DNA of 64,000 nt, taken from NCBI GenBank assembly GCA_963698085.1, contig OY969122.1, forward strand, positions 682,001-746,000, read 5' to 3'. The notes under the pieces are model-generated. The model saw only the letters and a program-made list of their open reading frames with translations, did not search any database and was not told the DNA's origin. The position numbers were made by a program, and so were the translations under genes. This document shows, piece after piece, positions 57,223-64,000 of this stretch. Every line of letters starts with the position of its first letter. The first letter of the stretch is position 1. The stretch comes from VRUE01 sp963698085 (GTDB lineage Bacteria > Actinomycetota > Thermoleophilia > Solirubrobacterales > 70-9).

Positions 57223-57600
57223 ATGCCAAGCACCACTCACGTACTCGACGAGGCCCGCGATCTGGTCAAGAAGCGCCTTGCCGAGCTGGACGACGAGCGC
57301 AAGCGCCTCGAGCGCGCCCTCGCCGAGCTGGGCGGGAAAGCCATCGGCCGCAGCGGCCGTGGACCTGGCCGTCCTCGTGGCTCAGGCGCAAAAGCCGCCG
57401 GCCCGAAAAAACGGCGTCGCCGCAAAGGCACTCGCGCTGACCAGGCTGTCTCGCTGGTCGAGGGCAAGCCCGGCATCAGCGCCTCGGAAATCGCCAAACA
57501 GATGAAAATCAAGCCCAACTACCTCTACCGGGTCCTTGGCGACCTCGAGAAAGAGGGTCGGGTTAAGAAGAAAGGGCGTCAGTACTACCCGTCCAAATAG
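57223..57600 (+). CDS. AT-hook plus winged-helix nucleoid-type protein
   Basis: A 125-residue basic protein: N-terminal coiled coil (LVKKRLAELDDERKRLERAL), linker with an AT-hook (RGPGRPRGSGAKA, core G-R-P-R), a KKRRRRK patch, and a C-terminal winged helix (VSLVEGKPGISASEIAKQMK, IKPNYLYRVLGDLEKEGRVK, KKGRQYYPSK). The combination of oligomerising coiled coil, minor-groove AT-hook and wHTH suggests an H-NS/Lsr2-like architectural protein. I know similar proteins mainly from Thermoleophilia as hypothetical. AAAGGAA precedes ATG 57223. It is followed 11 bp later by copy 2 of the structured element. Confidence 0.75.
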   Translation: MPSTTHVLDEARDLVKKRLAELDDERKRLERALAELGGKAIGRSGRGPGRPRGSGAKAAGPKKRRRRKGTRADQAVSLVEGKPGISASEIAKQMKIKPNYLYRVLGDLEKEGRVKKKGRQYYPSK

Positions 57601-57611
57601 GAGCCCCTAAG

Positions 57612-57724
57612 AGCCCCATCACGGTAGGGGTTCCACTTAACTTTTTCTGAAGACAGTGTGCGGCCGTCCGAGGTCGAACACCCAGAAAAAGTACAAGACG
57701 TTCCACCCCTACCGTGATGGGGCT
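57612..57724. repeat. Structured palindromic element, copy 2 of 3
   Basis: Perfect 20-bp arms (57612-57631 and 57705-57724) around a 73-nt core (57632-57704) whose ends are identical to copy 1 (TCCACTTAACTTTTT; AAAAAGTACAAGACGTTCC). ACTTTTTCTG pairs with CAGAAAAAGT (10 bp), where copy 1 has ACTTTTTTTG/CAAAAAAAGT, a compensatory change. The apex AAGACAGTGTGCGGCCGTCC also parallels copy 1. It lies between the convergent AT-hook gene and mdh, whose stop codon begins at its right end. Confidence 0.9.
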
Positions 57725-58710
57725 TAGACCAAGCCAAGTTTGCTGACTGCCTGCCGCTCTTCCTGCAACTCGTTGATGCTGGCTTCTATGCGGGTGCGGG
57801 AGAACTCCGGCACCTCGAGGCCCTCGACCACCGTCCACTCGCCATCCGAGCATTCGCACGGGTGACCGGCGACGACGCCCTCCTCGATGCCGTAGGCGCC
57901 GGTCGAGGGGACACCCATCGACACCCAATCGCCCTCGGGGGTGTCGAGCACCCAGTCGCGGACGTGGTCGATTGCCGCGTTGGCGGCAGAGGCCGCGCTG
58001 GAGGCGCCGCGGGCGTCGATGATCTCGGCGCCGCGTTTGGCGACCCGCGGTATGAACTCCTCGACGATCCATGCCTCATCGTCGATCGCGTCCCAAGCGC
58101 TGGTGTCGTCGACCCTGGCATTGATGAGATCGGGGTACTGGGTGGTCGAGTGGTTGCCCCAGACGGTCATGTTGCTGACGCTGGAGACCGGCTTGCCGAG
58201 CTTGTTGGCAAGCTGCGCGATCGCCCGGTTGTGATCGAGCCGCATCATCGCGGTGAAGCGCTCGCGCGGCACGCCGTCGGCGTTTGACATCGCGATCAGG
58301 CAATTAGTGTTGGCGGGGTTGCCGACGACGAGGACCCGCACGTCATCTGCTGCCCCTGCCGCGATCGCTTCTCCCTGGGGCTTGAAGATGCCACCGTTGG
58401 CCTCGAGCAGGTCGGCGCGCTCCATCCCCGGCCCGCGTGGGCGAGCGCCCACCAGAAGGCCGACGTTGCAGCCCTCGAATGCCTGCTTGGGATCGTCAAA
58501 GATGTCGATCTTGTCCAGCAGCGGGAAAGCACAGTCCTCGAGCTCCATCGCCGTGCCCTCGGCTGCCTTGACCGCGTCCGGGATCTCGAGCAGGCTCAGC
58601 TCGATCGGGGTGTCGGGCCCGAGCATCTGACCGCTGGCGATGCGGAACAGCAAGGCGTAGCCAATCTGGCCGGCGGCGCCGGTGACGGTGACTTTGACGG
58701 GGGGGCTCAC
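57724..58710 (-). CDS. mdh: Malate dehydrogenase
   Basis: A 328-residue NAD-dependent enzyme: VKVTVTGAAGQIGYALLFRI (Rossmann G-A-A-G-x-I-G), LSLLEIPDAVKAAEGTAMEL, VGLLVGARPRGPGMERADLL (active-site loop R-x-x-G-M-x-R), VLVVGNPANTNCLIAMSNA, TAMMRLDHNRAIAQLANKLG, VSNMTVWGNHSTTQYPDLIN (catalytic His in G-N-H-S), SAASAANAAIDHVRDWVLDT and SMGVPSTGAYGIEEG. It is the cytosolic-type MDH of the TCA cycle. GTG 58710 follows AGGAGA; icd is 37 bp upstream on the same strand, so both TCA enzymes are probably co-transcribed. Confidence 0.95.
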   Translation of the reverse strand: MSPPVKVTVTGAAGQIGYALLFRIASGQMLGPDTPIELSLLEIPDAVKAAEGTAMELEDCAFPLLDKIDIFDDPKQAFEGCNVGLLVGARPRGPGMERADLLEANGGIFKPQGEAIAAGAADDVRVLVVGNPANTNCLIAMSNADGVPRERFTAMMRLDHNRAIAQLANKLGKPVSSVSNMTVWGNHSTTQYPDLINARVDDTSAWDAIDDEAWIVEEFIPRVAKRGAEIIDARGASSAASAANAAIDHVRDWVLDTPEGDWVSMGVPSTGAYGIEEGVVAGHPCECSDGEWTVVEGLEVPEFSRTRIEASINELQEERQAVSKLGLV

Positions 58711-58747
58711 GTATTCGTCTCCTGAAAGTTGTGGTTTGAGCGGGTCC

Positions 58748-59968
58748 CTAGGACGCCATGACGAGCTGAAGGCGCTCGTCGATCGCGGTAAGGAACTCCT
58801 GGGTGGTGAGGTACTGCTGGTCGGGCCCGACTAGAAGCGCCAGGTCTTTGGTCATCTTGCCGCTCTCGACCGTCTCGATGCAAACCTGCTCGAGCGTCGC
58901 GGCGAACTGTGACACTTCCGGTGTCTGGTCGAGTCGACCGCGGGCAGCGAGGCCGCGCGTCCAGGCGAAGATCGAAGCGATCGGGTTAGTCGAAGTCGGC
59001 TTGCCTTTCTGGTGCTGGCGGAAGTGACGGGTAACGGTGCCGTGCGCGGCCTCGGCCTCGACCGTCTTGCCATCGGGGCTCATCAGCACGCTGGTCATCA
59101 GCCCCAGCGAGCCAAAGCCCTGAGCGACGGTGTCGGACTGCACATCGCCGTCGTAGTTCTTGCAGGCCCAGACGTAACCGCCTTCCCACTTCAGCGCGGC
59201 GGCGACCATGTCGTCGATCAAGCGGTGTTCGTAGGAGATTCCCTTCGCCTCGAACTCGGTCTTGAACTCGGTCTCGTACACCTCGGCGAAAAGGTCCTTG
59301 AAGCGGCCGTCGTAGCGCTTGAGGATGGTGTTCTTGGTCGAGAGGTAAACCGGGTAGCCGCGCTCCAGGCCATAGCGCATCGAGGCGCGGGCAAAGTCGC
59401 GGATCGAGTCGTCGAGGTTGTACATCGCCATCGCGATGCCGGTGCCGGGAAAGTCGTAGACATCGAGCTCGATTGGCTCCGAGCCGTCCTTGGGCGTGTA
59501 AGTCAAGGTCAGCGTCCCCTCGCCGGGGACAACCATGTCGGTCGCGCGGTACTGGTCGCCGAAGGCGTGGCGGCCGATCACGATCGGCTTGGTCCAACCC
59601 GGTACCAGGCGCGGAATGTTGGAGATCACGATCGGCTCGCGGAAGATTACGCCGCCGAGAATGTTGCGGATCGTGCCATTAGGCGAGCGATACATCTCCT
59701 GTAGGCCGAACTCCTCCACCCGTACCTCGTCCGGGGTGATCGTCGCGCACTTCACGCCGACCCCGTGCTTCTTGATCGCTTCCGCCGCTTCGACCGTAAT
59801 TCGATCTTCGGTCGCGTCGCGACGCTCGATGCCCAGGTCGAAGTAGACCAGGTCGAGGTCGAGGTAAGGCAGGATCAGTTGATCTTTGATGAACGCCCAG
59901 ATGATCCGGGTCATCTCGTCGCCGTCGAGCTCGACGATCGGATTTTTGACTTTGATCTTCTCCGCCAC
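58748..59968 (-). CDS. icd: Isocitrate dehydrogenase, NADP-type (eukaryotic-like IDH)
   Basis: A 406-residue enzyme: EKIKVKNPIVELDGDEMTRI, IWAFIKDQLILPYLDLDLVY, TPDEVRVEEFGLQEMYRSPN, GTIRNILGGVIFREPIVISN (substrate S-P-N-G-T-I-R-N), VPGWTKPIVIGRHAFGDQYR, AALKWEGGYVWACKNYDGDV, QSDTVAQGFGSLGLMTSVLM, EAEAAHGTVTRHFRQHQKGK and TSTNPIASIFAWTRGL. This is the homodimeric eukaryotic/actinobacterial NADP-IDH that makes 2-oxoglutarate. GTG 59968 (EKIKVKNP) is chosen because it precedes the conserved start; the longer frame upstream is the antisense of the AidB-like gene. Confidence 0.95.
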   Translation of the reverse strand: MAEKIKVKNPIVELDGDEMTRIIWAFIKDQLILPYLDLDLVYFDLGIERRDATEDRITVEAAEAIKKHGVGVKCATITPDEVRVEEFGLQEMYRSPNGTIRNILGGVIFREPIVISNIPRLVPGWTKPIVIGRHAFGDQYRATDMVVPGEGTLTLTYTPKDGSEPIELDVYDFPGTGIAMAMYNLDDSIRDFARASMRYGLERGYPVYLSTKNTILKRYDGRFKDLFAEVYETEFKTEFEAKGISYEHRLIDDMVAAALKWEGGYVWACKNYDGDVQSDTVAQGFGSLGLMTSVLMSPDGKTVEAEAAHGTVTRHFRQHQKGKPTSTNPIASIFAWTRGLAARGRLDQTPEVSQFAATLEQVCIETVESGKMTKDLALLVGPDQQYLTTQEFLTAIDERLQLVMAS

Positions 59969-60004
59969 GGGCGCGGCGATGCTATCGATGCCACAATTCA
60001 GGCG

Positions 60005-61675
60005 ATGGCCACGGTTGAGCGCGAGTCGAGCAGCACCCACGAGGTCTTCAACCAGGCGACCCCACTGGAGGACTACAACTCCTTCGACTGCGACCGCGTC
60101 CTGGTCGAGGCGCTGCATCGCGAGGGCGGCGGCTGGGCCGAGGAGAAGGCGCGCGAGCTAGGCGCAATCTGCGGCTCCTCGCAGACGATCCGCTGGGGCT
60201 TCGAGGCGAACGAGCGCAAGCCCGAACTGCGCACGCACGATCGCTATGGCCACCGCATCGACGAGGTCGAGTTCGACAGCTCCTGGCACGAACTGATGCG
60301 GATCGGGGTCGACCACGGTCTGCACGCCGCTCCGTGGCGCGAACCCGGCCCCGGCGCCCACGTCGCCCGCGCCGCGATGTTCACCCTCCTGATGGAGGCC
60401 GAGAGCGGGGTCGGCTGCCCGATCTCGATGACCTACTCGGCGATCCCGGCCCTGCGCAAGCAGCCGGAGCTGGCGGCGGAATGGGAGCCCCGCTTCCTCT
60501 CGCTCGACTACGACGAGCGCTCGCTGCCGGCCGACCACAAGCGCGGCTCGCTCTGCGGAATGGCGATGACCGAGAAGCAGGGCGGCTCCGACGTCCGTGC
60601 CAACACGACGACGGCGACGCCGCTGAACGGCGGCGGGCCAGGCGCCGAGTACGAACTCGTCGGCCACAAGTGGTTCTGCTCGGCACCGATGTGCGACGCC
60701 TTCCTCGTGCTCGCCCAGACCGACTCGGGCATCTCCTGCTTCTTGATGCCGCGCTGGACGCCGGACGGCGAGCGCAACGCCTTCCAGATCCAGCGGCTCA
60801 AGGACAAGCTCGGCAACCGCTCCAACGCCTCCTCAGAGCTCGAGTTCCGCGGCGCCTGGGCGCGCATGGTCGGCGAGGAGGGGCGCGGCGTGCCGACGAT
60901 CATCGAGATGGTCAACCACACCCGCCTGGACTGCGTGATCGGCGCCGCGACCGGCTACCGCGCCGGGGTCGTGCAGGCGCTGAACCACACGGCGCAGCGC
61001 GCCGCTTTCGGCAAGGACCTGATCGACCAGCCGCTGATGCGCAACGTGCTCGCCGACCTCTGCGTCGAATCCGAGGCGGCGACGATCGCCTCGATGCGCC
61101 TCGCCCGCTCTTACGACGAGGTCGCAGCAGGCGAGGAGGAGGCAACCGAGTTCCGCCGCCTCGCCAACGCCGTGCTCAAGTACTGGCTCTGCAAGCGGGC
61201 GCCTTGGCACGCGGTCGAGTGCCTTGAGTGCCTCGGCGGCAACGGCTACGTCGAGGAGTCAGGGATGCCGCGCCTCTACCGCGAGGCACCGCTGGCCTCG
61301 ATCTGGGAGGGGTCGGGCAACGTCCAGTGCCTCGATGTGCTGCGGGCGATGGTCAAGAACCCGACCTCGGTCGAGGCCTTCTTCGCCGAGGTGCTTGAGG
61401 CTTCCGGTGCCGAACCCCGGCTCGACTCCTACGTCAGCTCTCTTCGCGAGGAGATCCCGGGCGACGTAGACACGATCCAGACCCGAGCCCGCGGGATCGT
61501 CGAACGGATGGCACTCGCACTCCAAGCTTCGTTGCTCATCCGCTACGGCGATCCCGCTGTAGCGGACGCGTTTTGCGCATCTCGGCTTGGCGGTGACTGG
61601 GGCAACGCATTTGGCACGCTGCCGGCCGGGACGGACTTCGGCCGGATCATCGAGCGGCACCGGCCTGAGGCCTGA
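60005..61675 (+). CDS. Acyl-CoA dehydrogenase family, AidB-like
   Basis: A 556-residue flavoprotein: THEVFNQATPLEDYNSFDCD, WGFEANERKPELRTHDRYGH, RIDEVEFDSSWHELMRIG, AESGVGCPISMTYSAIPALR, GMAMTEKQGGSDVRANTTTA (the M-T-E-K-Q-G-G-S-D-V/L-R signature), GHKWFCSAPMCDAFLVLAQT, IQRLKDKLGNRSNASSELEF, NHTRLDCVIGAATGYRAGVV and ECLECLGGNGYVEESGMPRL. N-terminal VFNQ.P.leDYN and the length are AidB features; AidB binds DNA and is linked to alkylation damage response in E. coli, although many homologues are simply acyl-CoA dehydrogenases. ATG 60005, divergent from icd with 36 bp between starts. A 26-bp inverted repeat follows. Confidence 0.88.
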   Translation: MATVERESSSTHEVFNQATPLEDYNSFDCDRVLVEALHREGGGWAEEKARELGAICGSSQTIRWGFEANERKPELRTHDRYGHRIDEVEFDSSWHELMRIGVDHGLHAAPWREPGPGAHVARAAMFTLLMEAESGVGCPISMTYSAIPALRKQPELAAEWEPRFLSLDYDERSLPADHKRGSLCGMAMTEKQGGSDVRANTTTATPLNGGGPGAEYELVGHKWFCSAPMCDAFLVLAQTDSGISCFLMPRWTPDGERNAFQIQRLKDKLGNRSNASSELEFRGAWARMVGEEGRGVPTIIEMVNHTRLDCVIGAATGYRAGVVQALNHTAQRAAFGKDLIDQPLMRNVLADLCVESEAATIASMRLARSYDEVAAGEEEATEFRRLANAVLKYWLCKRAPWHAVECLECLGGNGYVEESGMPRLYREAPLASIWEGSGNVQCLDVLRAMVKNPTSVEAFFAEVLEASGAEPRLDSYVSSLREEIPGDVDTIQTRARGIVERMALALQASLLIRYGDPAVADAFCASRLGGDWGNAFGTLPAGTDFGRIIERHRPEA

Positions 61676-61681
61676 GCCCTG

Positions 61682-61750
61682 AGGCGGCCGGGGGGTTCCT
61701 CCCCAGGCCGCGTTCGCGGGAGTTCCTGGGGAGGAACCCCCCGGCCGCCT
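61682..61750. repeat. Perfect 26-bp inverted repeat between convergent genes
   Basis: Arms 61682-61707 and 61725-61750 are exact complements (beginning AGGCGGCCGGGGGGTTCCTC) with a 17-nt loop. It fills the gap between the AidB-like stop (61675) and the M50 protease stop (61750-61752). A bidirectional terminator-like hairpin without T-run. Confidence 0.88.
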
Positions 61751-62913
61751 TACGCAGCAGCGTCGCGGAGGGCGCGGCCGACTTGCTCGGCAGTAATGAC
61801 ACCGCTGAGCTTGCCTTCCTCATCGACCGCCATCACCGCCCCGAAGCGTCGCAGGGCACGGTTGGCCAGCAAAGTGTCGAGCGGAGCGTCGTCGCGGACC
61901 TGGAAGGTGCCGTCGTCATGCTCGAGGAGGTCCGAAACGAGCGAGGTTGTGCGCGAGGTCTCCGGCACCTCGTCAGCCTTGTCGCGGATGACCAGGCCGA
62001 GGAAGCGGTGGGCGGCGTCCACGACTGGGAACCACGACCAGCGGTAGCGGAGGAAGTACTCGTCTAGCGCCTGCTCGACGCTGAGCTGCTCAGGAATGGC
62101 TACGGGTTCGCGATCCATCACGTCGGAGACGACGAGCTTGCTGATTCCGCTGGTGATTGCCGTCTCGGCAGTCGCTGCCTTGGCCGAGCCGTTGATGACG
62201 AAGCCGATCAGGGCGAGCCAGACGCCGCTGAAGACATAGCCGTCGAAGATCAGCAGCAGGCCGGCGCCGACGAAGAGCCAAGCGAAGCCGCGGCCGAGCC
62301 TGGCCGCGAAGCGCGTCGCTGAGCTTCGGTTGCCGGTCCGCCACCAGGCGATCGCCCGCACGATCCGGCCCCCGTCCATCGGGAAGGCGGGCAGCAGGTT
62401 GAAGACGAGGACGAGGAGATTGATCATCGCCAGCCAGGCGACCATCGAGAGCACGCCCGAGGTGCCGGCGTCGCTCTCAACGAGAGCGGCCTTGCGAAAG
62501 TCCTCCCAGCCTGCGGCGGCGACGCCGACCGCGGTCAAGAGGACGACGATCGCCAGCGTCACCAGCGGGCCAGCGACCGCGACCTTGAACTCGGCGGCGG
62601 GGCTGTCGGTTTCACGGTTCATCCGCGCCATGCCGCCGAAGATCCAGAGCTGGATGCTGGAGATGCCGATCCCATTGCGCAGGGCGACGAAGGCGTGGCC
62701 AAGCTCGTGCAGGACGATCGAGCCGAAGAAGCCGATGGCGCTGATCACCGCCAGCAGGAAAGGCGTCGAGGACGAGCTGGTCTCGTCCAGCACCTCGCCG
62801 TAGAAGTCCGAGAGCCAGAAGATGACTAGGAAGAGGACGAGGAACCAGGACCAGTCGACGGCGATGCGGATACCGCGCACGTGGAAGAGCGTTATCGGTT
62901 TGCCGCCGAGCAT
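61750..62913 (-). CDS. Site-2 protease family (M50) metalloprotease with CBS domains
   Basis: A 387-residue membrane protease: GGKPITLFHVRGIRIAVDWS, WFLVLFLVIFWLSDFYGEV, SIVLHELGHAFVALRNGIGI (zinc motif H-E-L-G-H), LWIFGGMARMNRETDSPAAE, FKVAVAGPLVTLAIVVLL, NLLPAFPMDGGRIVRAI (second metal motif P-x-D-G-G), then a cytoplasmic pair of CBS domains (VSDVMDREPVAIPEQLSVEQ, FPVVDAAHRFLGLVIRDKAD, RFGAVMAVDEEGKLSGVITA). Members of this CBS-containing group (like Rip3/YydH types) cleave membrane proteins in response to adenine nucleotide binding. ATG 62913; TTG 62922 possible. Copy 3 of the structured element sits 13 bp upstream of the start. Confidence 0.9.
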   Translation of the reverse strand: MLGGKPITLFHVRGIRIAVDWSWFLVLFLVIFWLSDFYGEVLDETSSSSTPFLLAVISAIGFFGSIVLHELGHAFVALRNGIGISSIQLWIFGGMARMNRETDSPAAEFKVAVAGPLVTLAIVVLLTAVGVAAAGWEDFRKAALVESDAGTSGVLSMVAWLAMINLLVLVFNLLPAFPMDGGRIVRAIAWWRTGNRSSATRFAARLGRGFAWLFVGAGLLLIFDGYVFSGVWLALIGFVINGSAKAATAETAITSGISKLVVSDVMDREPVAIPEQLSVEQALDEYFLRYRWSWFPVVDAAHRFLGLVIRDKADEVPETSRTTSLVSDLLEHDDGTFQVRDDAPLDTLLANRALRRFGAVMAVDEEGKLSGVITAEQVGRALRDAAA

Positions 62914-62925
62914 TGGCGTCAATGG

Positions 62926-63044
62926 TACGGGGCACCCCCGGTGGGGGTTCCACTTAACTTTTTGGGTGGGGCCAGAGCGGTCCTCCGCGGATCGCGGTGG
63001 CCAAAAAGTACAAGACGTTTCACCCCCACCGGGGGTGCCCCGTA
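62926..63044. repeat. Structured palindromic element, copy 3 of 3 (divergent promoter region)
   Basis: Perfect 23-bp arms (62926-62948 and 63022-63044) around a 73-nt core (62949-63021) with ends TCCACTTAACTTTTT and AAAAAGTACAAGACGTTTC. ACTTTTTGG pairs with CCAAAAAGT; the apex holds the hairpin GCGG-TCCT-CCGC. Unlike copies 1 and 2 it lies between divergent genes (M50 protease and M28 peptidase), so it is inside or next to both promoters and cannot be just a terminator. Confidence 0.9.
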
Positions 63045-63057
63045 TAAGTTCGGGGCG

Positions 63058-64000
63058 ATGCTCGCGGACAAGGACCGACTTAGGAGCTGGTTGGAGGAGC
63101 TGGAGCGGATTGAGCGGCCTTCGGCGTCCGAGGGTGAGCGGCGGGCGGCAGAGTGGTTGGTGGAACGCTTCGTTGAGCTCGGTGCCGCGGCGCGAATCGA
63201 GGCCGAGCCGGCGCACGGCACCTACTGGTGGCCGCTCGGGATCGGCGCCGCGCTGGGGGCCCTCGGCGGCATTGTCGCCCTGCGCGGGCGACGGCTGCTC
63301 GGCGGTGCGATCGCCGCCCTCGCAGCTGCCGGGATGGCGTCCGACTACCCGCCGGGGAAGCGCCACCTGCGCCGCGCCCTCCCCCGCCGCACCACCTACA
63401 ACGTTGTCTGCGAGCTCGGCCCCACCGACGCCGAGCGGACCGTCGTCCTCATCGCCCACCACGACGCCGCCCACTCGGGCCTCGTCTTCCACCCCGAGCT
63501 GCCCAACATCGCCGAGCGGCTGGGGATGATCGAGCGCAGCGACACCAGCCCGCCGTTGATGGCGCCGGTCGTCGGCGGGCCGCTGCTGGCAGCACTCGGC
63601 GCGCTCAGCGGCAGGCGCCTGCTCGCCAAGATCGGCGTCTTCCTCGGCCTCGGCTCGGCCGCGGCGATGGCCGAGATCGGAGCGCGCAAGGTCGTCCCCG
63701 GCGCTAACGACAACGGCACCGCGGTCGTCTCCCTGCTGGCGCTGGCAGAGGAGCTGATCGAGCGGCCGCCGGAGAACCTGCGGGTGATCCTGCTCTCGGC
63801 CGGCTCGGAGGAGTCCTTCAGCGAGGGGATGAAGGCCTTTGGCGAGCGCCACTTCCCCAACCTGCCGCGCGAGAGCACCTTCTTCCTCTGCCTCGAGTCG
63901 ACCGGCTCACCGCACCTGCTGGTGTTGCGCGGCGAGGGCTTCCTAAAGATGCGCGAGTACCCACCGCGGGCGCTGGCGCTGCTGGACGGACTCGCCGAGG
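63058..64000 (+). CDS. M28 family metallopeptidase (partial, C-terminus off window)
   Basis: An open frame from ATG 63058 to the end of the window (314 codons). It reads DKDRLRSWLEELERIERPSA, EGERRAAEWLVERFVELGAA, a hydrophobic stretch (WPLGIGAALGALGGIVALRG), TYNVVCELGPTDAERTVVLI, AHHDAAHSGLVFHPELPNIA (H and D zinc ligands), ARKVVPGANDNGTAVVSLLA (bridging Asp in G-x-N-D-N-G), and LSAGSEESFSEGMKAFG (catalytic E-E), then FLCLESTGSPHLLVLRGEG. The order H-x-D, N-D-N-G, S-E-E is that of M28 aminopeptidase-like enzymes, but the membrane segment within the fold is unusual. The remaining His ligand should lie beyond the edge. Confidence 0.82.
   Translation, partial: MLADKDRLRSWLEELERIERPSASEGERRAAEWLVERFVELGAAARIEAEPAHGTYWWPLGIGAALGALGGIVALRGRRLLGGAIAALAAAGMASDYPPGKRHLRRALPRRTTYNVVCELGPTDAERTVVLIAHHDAAHSGLVFHPELPNIAERLGMIERSDTSPPLMAPVVGGPLLAALGALSGRRLLAKIGVFLGLGSAAAMAEIGARKVVPGANDNGTAVVSLLALAEELIERPPENLRVILLSAGSEESFSEGMKAFGERHFPNLPRESTFFLCLESTGSPHLLVLRGEGFLKMREYPPRALALLDGLAE

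Noticed and set aside
61750..63852. 700-residue version of the M50 protease
   Set aside because: The upstream part is antisense to the M28 peptidase and crosses the structured element. The conserved protein starts at 62913.

Overview
The window is a 64 kb stretch of a high-GC actinobacterial chromosome. The best guess is Thermoleophilia (Solirubrobacterales or a relative). The reasons are the actinobacterial nucleoid protein mIHF, an Mce/YrbE-type lipid transporter, a small TCEDCYF-type protein I associate with that class, LCP, MmpL and PucR family proteins, and frequent GTG/TTG starts. I see no tRNA, rRNA, CRISPR array, insertion sequence or prophage. Coding density is very high and many genes overlap by 1-4 bases.

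Layout. 1-3300: edge of a DUF2283 toxin/antitoxin-like pair, a DUF4389 membrane protein, a 62-residue protein and a PhoD-like phosphatase. 3356-8622: sulfate import (sbp-cysT-cysW-cysA), a cysteine-free Rrf2 regulator and a TauE/SafE permease. 8681-11283: an ABC importer resembling thiamine-pyrimidine-precursor (ThiXYZ) systems. 11260-14765: a PAS-GAF-GGDEF-EAL protein, an AlkA-like glycosylase and a small membrane protein. 14825-17261: a divergent pair made of a YghO-like GNAT protein and a serine-palmitoyltransferase-like enzyme, which looks like a ceramide-synthesis nucleus. 17530-25503: mihF, then on the minus strand an operon of two YrbE permeases, an MlaF-type ATPase, an RND/MMPL protein, a thioredoxin-fold protein, a B3/B4-domain protein and two unknowns. 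25673-31318: two lipoproteins, aldehyde dehydrogenase, lactate-oxidase family enzyme and a serine hydrolase broken by a stop codon. 31181-38629: metG, rsmI, ROK kinase, LCP protein, FmdB, glycyl-tRNA synthetase, HTH_42 protein. 38616-43582: two FKBP paralogues flanking a BASS transporter, acyl-CoA ligase and an R2-like diiron protein with a C-terminal SCP2-like domain. 43694-50272: amidase, MmpL transporter with TetR regulator, small membrane protein, GT39-type protein. 50278-57600: lon-hsp20, fatty-acid hydroxylase, DUF998, PucR regulator divergent from an acyl desaturase, AT-hook/winged-helix protein. 57724-64000: mdh-icd, AidB-like acyl-CoA dehydrogenase, M50 protease with CBS domains, M28 peptidase (cut by the window end).

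The most unusual content is a set of long inverted repeats. Three copies (17894-18006, 57612-57724, 62926-63044) share a core of exactly 73 nt with nearly invariant ends (TCCACTTAACTTTTT and AAAAAGTACAAGACGTT), each flanked by perfectly complementary 19-23 bp arms whose outer sequence differs in every copy. Other long, mostly perfect palindromes with unrelated arms lie at gene borders (17293, 20302, 32711, 43583, 45118, 53131, 61682), and two sit in frame inside coding sequences (21503-21625 in the MMPL gene, 49698-49747 in the glycosyltransferase gene).

Lipid themes recur: sphingoid-base/ceramide enzymes, FA2H-like hydroxylase, desaturase, acyl-CoA ligase, SCP2 fusion, Mce-type transport and two MMPL exporters. 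This suggests an organism with an elaborate envelope lipid chemistry. All functions are inferred from reading the sequence; no database search was run.
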